Assembly: GCF_031457805.1 (NCBI RefSeq)
Contig: NZ_JAVDXI010000004.1
Location: 186,001-250,000, forward strand
Source: Caulobacter sp031457805
GTDB taxonomy: Bacteria > Pseudomonadota > Alphaproteobacteria > Caulobacterales > Caulobacteraceae
Length of the DNA: 64,000 nt
Direction: 5' to 3'
In this document: positions 57,244 to 64,000 of the stretch, piece by piece
How the letters are laid out: the number at the start of each line of letters is the position of its first letter
Position numbering within the stretch: position 1 is the first letter of the stretch
Translations under genes and position numbers: made by a program
The notes under the pieces: model-generated
Databases searched by the model: none
Seen by the model: the letters and a program-made list of their open reading frames with translations, nothing else
Told to the model about the DNA's origin: nothing

Positions 57244-58281
57244 TCAGACCACCGCGTCGCGCAGAGCATCGCACAAGCGGTCGAGGCCCTCGATGTCGAG
57301 ACCGGGATCCAGGTTCACAACCACCGTCGAGGCCGCCAGGTGATCGGCGTTGGGGGTTTCGTCGGCGGCGAGCGTGCGATCCCGGACCGCGCAACTGGCG
57401 GGCACGCCGGCCGCCTGGAGCTTCCAGGCCACAGCCCCAGCGTCGTCGGTCGGCAGGCTGAGCGCGCAGACGGGCGAAACCCAGCTCATGCCCCAGCCAG
57501 GCTGGAAACCGACGCCGCTGTCCAGCAACAGCACGCGTAGTTGTTGGGCTACGCCACAAAGCCGCTGGCGAAGGCCGGGCCAGGCGGCGAGACCGTCGTC
57601 TCCCGCGAACGGTGCGGCTTCGACCGCGTTGACCGGCACAGCGTCCTCACAGGCCAGGAACACCCCCTGCCCGCCGGGCAGCCCCACCAGGACCGGCACG
57701 GGCGCTTCAATGATCACATCGAAGGCGCCGTGGGCGTCGACGAGGATCGGCAGCCCCGTCTCGTCCCGGAACGCGGCCCAGGCGCGCATGTCAGGTGCGC
57801 GGCCGTGGGCGGCGGCCGGCACGATGGCCTCCAGCGGTCCCGGCGCCTCTGGCAGCCGCTCGCGCAGATGGTCGGTGTCGAACATGGCGCTGAACGGGTC
57901 GACGTCGACGAGCCAGGCCTTGAGCCCCGCAGCGGCGACGCCCGCGAGCGTCTCCGGATCGGCCAGGGCCGAGACCACGCAAACACCGCCCGAGCGCACG
58001 CCCAGGGCTTTCAGAGCCGCCGCTGTGGCCTCAATCCGAGCCGCGAAGGCGCGGGCGGCGACCGGCCGGACGAAACGGGCGGCTAGCCGCTGCTCCAGAT
58101 CTGAGGCGTGACCTGCGGCGCCGAGCGCCCTGGCGACCGCGTCGAAATCGATGGGCGCGCCTGGCGCTCGCACAAGGCTTTTGGCCTCACGCGCCAGGTC
58201 GGCGAGAGCATTGATCGGAGCGGCGACGGGCTTCGGGCGCATGAGCTTGAACGCAATCCACGACGAACCGGGCGACCTCAT
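57244..58281 (-). CDS. DegT/DnrJ-like protein lacking the PLP lysine
   Basis: 345 residues; the start is uncertain (58281 or 58242), as neither has a good ribosome binding site. The order of motifs follows the DegT/DnrJ/EryC1/StrS sugar aminotransferases: VDVDPFSAM, EAIVPAAAHGRAPDMRAW, LPILVDAHGAFD. Where the family has the Schiff-base Lys before the EGG motif, this protein reads VLVGLPGGQGVFLACED, with no Lys. It is probably not an aminotransferase. It may bind nucleotide sugars or serve as a partner subunit. Confidence 0.6.
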   Translation of the reverse strand: MRSPGSSWIAFKLMRPKPVAAPINALADLAREAKSLVRAPGAPIDFDAVARALGAAGHASDLEQRLAARFVRPVAARAFAARIEATAAALKALGVRSGGVCVVSALADPETLAGVAAAGLKAWLVDVDPFSAMFDTDHLRERLPEAPGPLEAIVPAAAHGRAPDMRAWAAFRDETGLPILVDAHGAFDVIIEAPVPVLVGLPGGQGVFLACEDAVPVNAVEAAPFAGDDGLAAWPGLRQRLCGVAQQLRVLLLDSGVGFQPGWGMSWVSPVCALSLPTDDAGAVAWKLQAAGVPASCAVRDRTLAADETPNADHLAASTVVVNLDPGLDIEGLDRLCDALRDAVV

Positions 58282-58369
58282 GGCCGCACCATATGGTTAA
58301 GCAACCGTATTCATCGATTCCGCTCGCCCTAATGCGGCGCGCGGTCGCGGCAAAAAACGCCGCACAAGC

Positions 58370-59926
58370 TTACTGACTGGGCGACTTTTGCCATGAGTCG
58401 CGCAGTTCGCGCTTCAGGACCTTGCCGATGTGGCTGCGCGGCAGGCTGTCGACGATCACCACCTCAGCCAGGCGCTGGGTCTTGCCGACCTGGCCGTTGA
58501 CGAAGGTCTTGATGGCCTCGGCCTCCGCGGCCTGCCCGCTCTTCAGCGCCACGAAGGCCACCGGCGTCTCGCCCCACGCGTCGGAGGGCACACCCACCAC
58601 CGCCGCCTCAACCACCGCCGGATGCTGGACCAGCACCGCCTCCAGGTCCGACGGATAGATGTTGAACCCACCGCTGATGATCATGTCCTTCTTACGGTCC
58701 ATCAGGGTGAGGAAGCCCTCCTCGTCGAACCGGCCGACGTCGCCTGTCCGGATGAAGGTCCAGCCTTCGGGCGAGATCCAGGTCGCTTCGGCGGTCTTGT
58801 CGGGACGGCCATGATAGCCGTTCATCATACTGGCCGAGCGCCCGACAATCTCGCCAACCACGCCGGGCCCGACCTGCTGGCCGTCCTCGTCGACCAGCCG
58901 GATATCGTGGCCGGGCGCCGGACGCCCGACCGTGTGCAGCTTGTCGGGATGCTCATGGGCCATCAGGATGCACGTGCCGCCGCCCTCAGTCATGCCGAAG
59001 TACTCGACCAGACCGCCAGGCCAGCGCTTGAGCACCTGGGCCTTGAGCTCGGCGGCGAACGGGGCGCTGGTGCAGAACTTCATTCGCGTGGAGGAGAGGT
59101 CGTAGGCGTCGAAGTCCGGATGCTCCATGAGGCGACGGTACTGCACCGGCACCAGCATGGTGTGGGTCACGCGATGCGTCTGGGCCAGCTCCAGATAACG
59201 AACCACATCGAACTTCTTCATCAGCACCACGGTCCCGCCGCCCGCCAGGGTCGGGAAGAAGCAGACCAGCGTGGTGTTGGAATAGAGCGGCGTCGACAGG
59301 AGGCTGACGGGCGCGTGACCGTAGCCGATCGCGTCGCCGACGAAGATATGCTTCCAGCGCATGCCGTGCGACTGGACGATGCCCTTGGGCGTCCCAGTCG
59401 TGCCGCTGGAATAGATGATATTGAAGGGATGCTTGGGTCCGATTTCGACGGACACGGGCGTCGCGCCCTCAGGCGCCAGCCAGCGGTCGAACGCCTCGCC
59501 AGCGGCGGAGCCGTCCAGCGCGATCGCTCGCATCGGGATGGGCGCCGGCTTCTGGGCCTCGGCGACGCCGGCGTCGAGGAAGAACAGCCTGGCGCCGCAG
59601 TCGGCGACCATCACGGCGATCGACTCCGGCGTCGACGACGGCGCGATCGGGGCCACCGCAACGCCCGCCCGCAAGGCGCCCAGGAACAGCGCCGCGTAAG
59701 GAATCGACGACAGGGCGCAAACCGCCACCGCCTCGCCGGGCGTGATCCCGTCGCGCTGCAAGGCCGCCGCGACACGATCCATCAAGGCGTCAAACTGGGC
59801 GTAGGTGACCGCCTCGCCGGTCTCCATGACGACGGCCAGGCGATCGGGATTCTCCCGCGCGCGCTCACGCAGGACATCGCCGATGGTCCCGTAGTCGGCG
59901 GCGATCATAGCGGCGAGGGCGGACAT
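58370..59926 (-). CDS. AMP-forming acyl-CoA ligase
   Basis: 518 residues from ATG 59926 with GAGGAGTT upstream. ANL-superfamily enzyme: P-loop YSSGTTGTPKGIVQSHG, EYFGMTEGG, RTGDVGRFDEEGF, IISGGFNIYPSDLE, and the catalytic Lys in GKVLKRELR. Activates a fatty or aromatic acid to its CoA ester. It follows the FadJ-type gene across an inverted-repeat element, so it probably supplies substrate for beta-oxidation. Confidence 0.92.
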   Translation of the reverse strand: MSALAAMIAADYGTIGDVLRERARENPDRLAVVMETGEAVTYAQFDALMDRVAAALQRDGITPGEAVAVCALSSIPYAALFLGALRAGVAVAPIAPSSTPESIAVMVADCGARLFFLDAGVAEAQKPAPIPMRAIALDGSAAGEAFDRWLAPEGATPVSVEIGPKHPFNIIYSSGTTGTPKGIVQSHGMRWKHIFVGDAIGYGHAPVSLLSTPLYSNTTLVCFFPTLAGGGTVVLMKKFDVVRYLELAQTHRVTHTMLVPVQYRRLMEHPDFDAYDLSSTRMKFCTSAPFAAELKAQVLKRWPGGLVEYFGMTEGGGTCILMAHEHPDKLHTVGRPAPGHDIRLVDEDGQQVGPGVVGEIVGRSASMMNGYHGRPDKTAEATWISPEGWTFIRTGDVGRFDEEGFLTLMDRKKDMIISGGFNIYPSDLEAVLVQHPAVVEAAVVGVPSDAWGETPVAFVALKSGQAAEAEAIKTFVNGQVGKTQRLAEVVIVDSLPRSHIGKVLKRELRDSWQKSPSQ

Positions 59927-59936
59927 TCTAGGAACT

Positions 59937-60052
59937 CCTCCCTTCCCCTTGGATGGGGAAGGGCTGGGGATGGGGTGACACCGTTGGACATGGGGGCGCG
60001 GCTTCAACCGCCGCATCACCCCACCCCTCCCCCTCCCCATCAAGGGGAGGGG
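59937..60052. repeat. Intergenic inverted-repeat element between fadJ and the acyl-CoA ligase
   Basis: About 116 bases built like the rpoB-rpoC element: a terminal hairpin CTTCCCC / GGGGAAG near 59942-59961, arms GATGGGGTGA and TCACCCCA, and a second terminal hairpin CCTCCCC / GGGGAGG near 60032-60050. No T-tract follows. Confidence 0.65.
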
Positions 60053-60060
60053 AATTCAGC

Positions 60061-62139
<2,079 letters not shown>

Positions 62140-62251
62140 GGCGGCTTCCACCCCTGTTTCTTGGTTTGAACGGTTGTTTGACAGCAGCGTGCATGCTCCG
62201 CCGCAGATGTCCAGACCTACGCAACGGCGCCCATTTCGCGGGCGCCCCCGG

Positions 62252-62278
62252 TTGACGGCCGGAAATGCATACTACAAA
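62252..62278 (+). promoter_or_regulatory. Sigma-73-like promoter facing the structured intergenic RNA
   Basis: TTGACGG (62252-62258), a 12-base spacer, then ACTACAAA (62271-62278). The Caulobacter housekeeping consensus, as I recall it, is TTGACGS-N10-14-GCTANAWC; the -35 matches fully and the -10 matches except at its first and last base. It reads plus strand, away from fadJ, into sequence that has no plus-strand gene. Confidence 0.45.
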
Positions 62279-62284
62279 TTCGAA

Positions 62285-62543
62285 ATCAGAAGTTCGGCCG
62301 AGATCATCCGTGGGCTCGGAGGCGGCGCCGGGGGGCTGACCGGCGCACACCCTCCTGAAATCCAGAGAGAATGATCCGCGCCGGGGAGGGCGTTCGCGGG
62401 ATTTCATGGGCTTTGGACGCGCCTTGCACGCGTCCTGACGTTTCGAAGTCGGTGGATTTCGCGAGCGTGACGTATTGCTCGCAATGCGTCGGACTTTGGT
62501 AAAGCGCAACTCGGCGCGGGAGGCTCTCCCGCGCCGTTTTCTT
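62285..62543 (+). ncRNA. Candidate structured small RNA, about 260 nt
   Basis: Predicted from promoter position to terminator. Perfect stems in order: CCGAG/CTCGG (62298-62319), GCGCCGG/CCGGCGC (62325-62346), TGAAATCC/GGATTTCA (62356-62406), GGACGCG/CGCGTCC (62415-62435), GCGAGC/GCTCGC (62461-62482), and the terminator stem at 62512-62536. The motifs of RNase P RNA, SRP RNA and tmRNA that I know are absent. It lies between two minus-strand genes, so it is not a leader of either on the plus strand. The 423-base gap 62140-62562 contains nothing else recognisable. Confidence 0.45.
62512..62543 (+). terminator. Intrinsic terminator, plus strand
   Basis: 11-bp perfect stem CGGCGCGGGAG / CTCCCGCGCCG with GCT loop, followed on the plus strand by TTTTCTT. 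On the minus strand, the direction of the neighbouring serine hydrolase gene, the bases after the stem are not T-rich, so it fits a plus-strand transcript better. Confidence 0.75.
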
Positions 62544-62562
62544 GCGGATAGGCGCCGCTGGC

Positions 62563-63789
62563 CTACCCCGCCGCCTCGGTGAAACTCGAATAGACCAGGG
62601 TCCGCAGCTCGCGACGGATCGGGTACGAGGTCGACGGCATCAGCTGGGTCATGAACACCACCGCCAGATCCTCGACCGGATCGATCCAGAACGCGGTCGA
62701 GGCCATGCCGCCCCAGAAGTACTCGCCATGCGAGCCCAGGTTCTTGGTACGGGCCTGATCGATGGTCATCGCGAAGCCGAGGCCAAAACCGAGGCCTTCA
62801 AACACCGCCTCGCTGAACAGCGACTTCGACGCCTGAACCAGTTCCTGGCCGCCGGGCAGGTGGTTCATCGTCATAAGCTTGATCGTCTTTGGGCTGAGCA
62901 GGCGCACGCCGTCCAGCTCGCCGCCATTCAGCAGCATGCGGCAGAACCGCATGTAGTCATCCGCCGTCGACACCAGGCCGCCGCCGCCCGATTTCACGGA
63001 CGGATCGGAGAGATAGCGGCTCTTCTCGGGATCGTCCTGCAACACCACCTTGCCCGACGGCGTCAGGGCGTAGCAGGCGGTGAAGCGCTGGCGCTGGCTT
63101 TCAGGCACGAAGAAGCCGGTGTCGATCATCTTCAGCGGATCGAAGATGCGAGTCTTGAGGAACACGTCGAATGGCATCCCCGAGATCACCTCGACCAGGT
63201 AACCCAGGACATCGGTCGCGACCGAATAGTTCCAGGCCTCGCCCGGCGAGAACTCCAGCGGGACCGTGCCCAGCGTCTCGACGAAGGTCTTGAGGCCGCC
63301 TTCGCTATCGACGCCGTCCAGCTTCAGCTTGCGATAGGCTGCGTCGACATTGGTGCGCTGCTGGAAGCCATAGGTCAGGCCCGAGGTGTGGCGCAGCAGG
63401 TCGATGGTGCGCATCGGCTCCTTGGTGCGGGTCGTCTGGAACGCGCCGGCGACACCCGCCTGGAAGACGCCGAGGTCGCGCCAGGCCGGAATGAAGCGAT
63501 GCACAGGATCATCCAGTGAGACGAGCCCCTCCTCGACCAGCATCATGAAGGCGACGCTGGTGACAGGCTTGGTCATCGAATAGATGCGGAACAGGCTGTC
63601 GGCCTTCAACGGCTTGCCGCGCTCAACGTCGGCGCTGCCCAATACCGAGGTATGGGCCAGCTGCCCCCGCCGCCAGACTTGGGTCAAGGCGCAGGGCAGT
63701 TTTCCCGAGTCGATGTACTTGGCCTGGATGAAGCTATCGATGCGCTTGAGGCGCTCTGAGGATAGTCCTACGGCTTCTGGCGTGCTCAA
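62563..63789 (-). CDS. Serine hydrolase, class C beta-lactamase / esterase family
   Basis: 408 residues from TTG 63789 with AGGA shortly upstream; a longer in-frame form from 63876 would add 29 unlikely residues. Catalytic SxxK in IYSMTKPVTS, the Tyr motif in WNYSVATDVLG, and the third-box region near the C-terminus (GEYFWGGMASTAFWIDP). No signal peptide, so probably a cytoplasmic esterase or peptidase rather than an antibiotic-inactivating enzyme. Confidence 0.88.
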   Translation of the reverse strand: MSTPEAVGLSSERLKRIDSFIQAKYIDSGKLPCALTQVWRRGQLAHTSVLGSADVERGKPLKADSLFRIYSMTKPVTSVAFMMLVEEGLVSLDDPVHRFIPAWRDLGVFQAGVAGAFQTTRTKEPMRTIDLLRHTSGLTYGFQQRTNVDAAYRKLKLDGVDSEGGLKTFVETLGTVPLEFSPGEAWNYSVATDVLGYLVEVISGMPFDVFLKTRIFDPLKMIDTGFFVPESQRQRFTACYALTPSGKVVLQDDPEKSRYLSDPSVKSGGGGLVSTADDYMRFCRMLLNGGELDGVRLLSPKTIKLMTMNHLPGGQELVQASKSLFSEAVFEGLGFGLGFAMTIDQARTKNLGSHGEYFWGGMASTAFWIDPVEDLAVVFMTQLMPSTSYPIRRELRTLVYSSFTEAAG

Positions 63790-63912
63790 CGTCCTGCTCT
63801 CCCCTTTTTCACGTCTTGATTGGCTCGGACCAGGACTCTCGCCGAGGCGATATGCCGCAACGTAAACTTTACCCAACCCTGCGCATCATCGATTGAAGAC
63901 GAGCGAAGCGGG

Positions 63913-64000
63913 ATGGGCAAGCACTTGGATAACGAGGCTGCCACCAGAATCGAAGCCGCTGCGGCTGACTGGTTCTTCCAGAACAGCCTCGAGATGTTCG
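63913..64000 (+). CDS. Start of an unidentified gene (3' partial)
   Basis: ATG 63913 opens a frame that runs off the window (29 codons: MGKHLDNEAATRIEAAAADW...). It is preceded by GAAGCGGG. The Ala-Ala-Asp-Trp phrase recalls FecR-type regulators, but the fragment is too short to assign. Divergent from the serine hydrolase, with 123 bases between the two starts. Confidence 0.4.
   Translation, partial: MGKHLDNEAATRIEAAAADWFFQNSLEMF

Overview
The window is GC-rich alphaproteobacterial chromosome and very probably Caulobacter. The evidence is RpoB/RpoC of 1356 and 1396 residues, an HWE-type histidine kinase, the phaA-phaB / phaR polyhydroxybutyrate locus, and a secreted RTX protein whose C-terminal part resembles, from memory, the N-terminal anchor of the Caulobacter S-layer protein RsaA. 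Almost all of it is protein coding. There are two tRNA-Arg genes, no rRNA, no CRISPR array and no recognisable insertion sequence.

Layout. 1-4400: surface-polysaccharide genes (a WbsX/RgpF-type protein cut by the window edge and two GT61 glycosyltransferases). 4400-7340: a GAF-HWE kinase overlapping a single-domain receiver, then dctA. 7415-20834: a stretch bracketed by tRNA-Arg(CCU) and tRNA-Arg(ACG). It holds the complete kdpFABCDE potassium locus, preceded by a 27-residue membrane peptide and tandem KdpE-like boxes, and then a divergent pair: a double-LuxR regulator fused to an apparently dead alpha/beta hydrolase, and an FG-GAP/RTX surface protein. 21088-22827: gamma-glutamyltranspeptidase. 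27222-22835 (minus): a tightly packed six-gene operon, sixA, DUF952, pyrD, TVP38, histidine kinase, small protein. 27301-29896 (plus): metX, metW and an EEP-family hydrolase. 29853-32678 (minus): a phospholipase D family protein, a solitary PII protein and a methyltransferase. 32744-33960: gloB and a cupin. 34174-36643: two regulators and a secreted protein.

36769-43180: phaB and phaA (minus), phaR (plus), small proteins, hemF and a chemoreceptor. 43289-52290: rpoC and rpoB with a chain of hairpins behind rpoC, a structured leader before rpoB and no rplJ/rplL upstream. 52333-58281: a YCF48-like Tat protein, an amidohydrolase, an adenine-deaminase-like enzyme, corA, a DUF2199 protein and a DegT-like protein that appears to lack the PLP lysine. 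58370-62139: a fatty-acid beta-oxidation pair (acyl-CoA ligase and FadJ-type fusion). 62563-63789: a serine hydrolase. 63913-64000: the start of a gene cut by the window edge.

The most interesting non-coding item is 62252-62543. It has a plus-strand sigma-73-like promoter, six successive perfect stems and a textbook intrinsic terminator, all lying between two minus-strand genes, which suggests an unannotated structured RNA of about 260 nt. The most interesting protein item is the divergent pair at 15889-20155. Database identity could not be tested here; every family name rests on motifs read from the translations.
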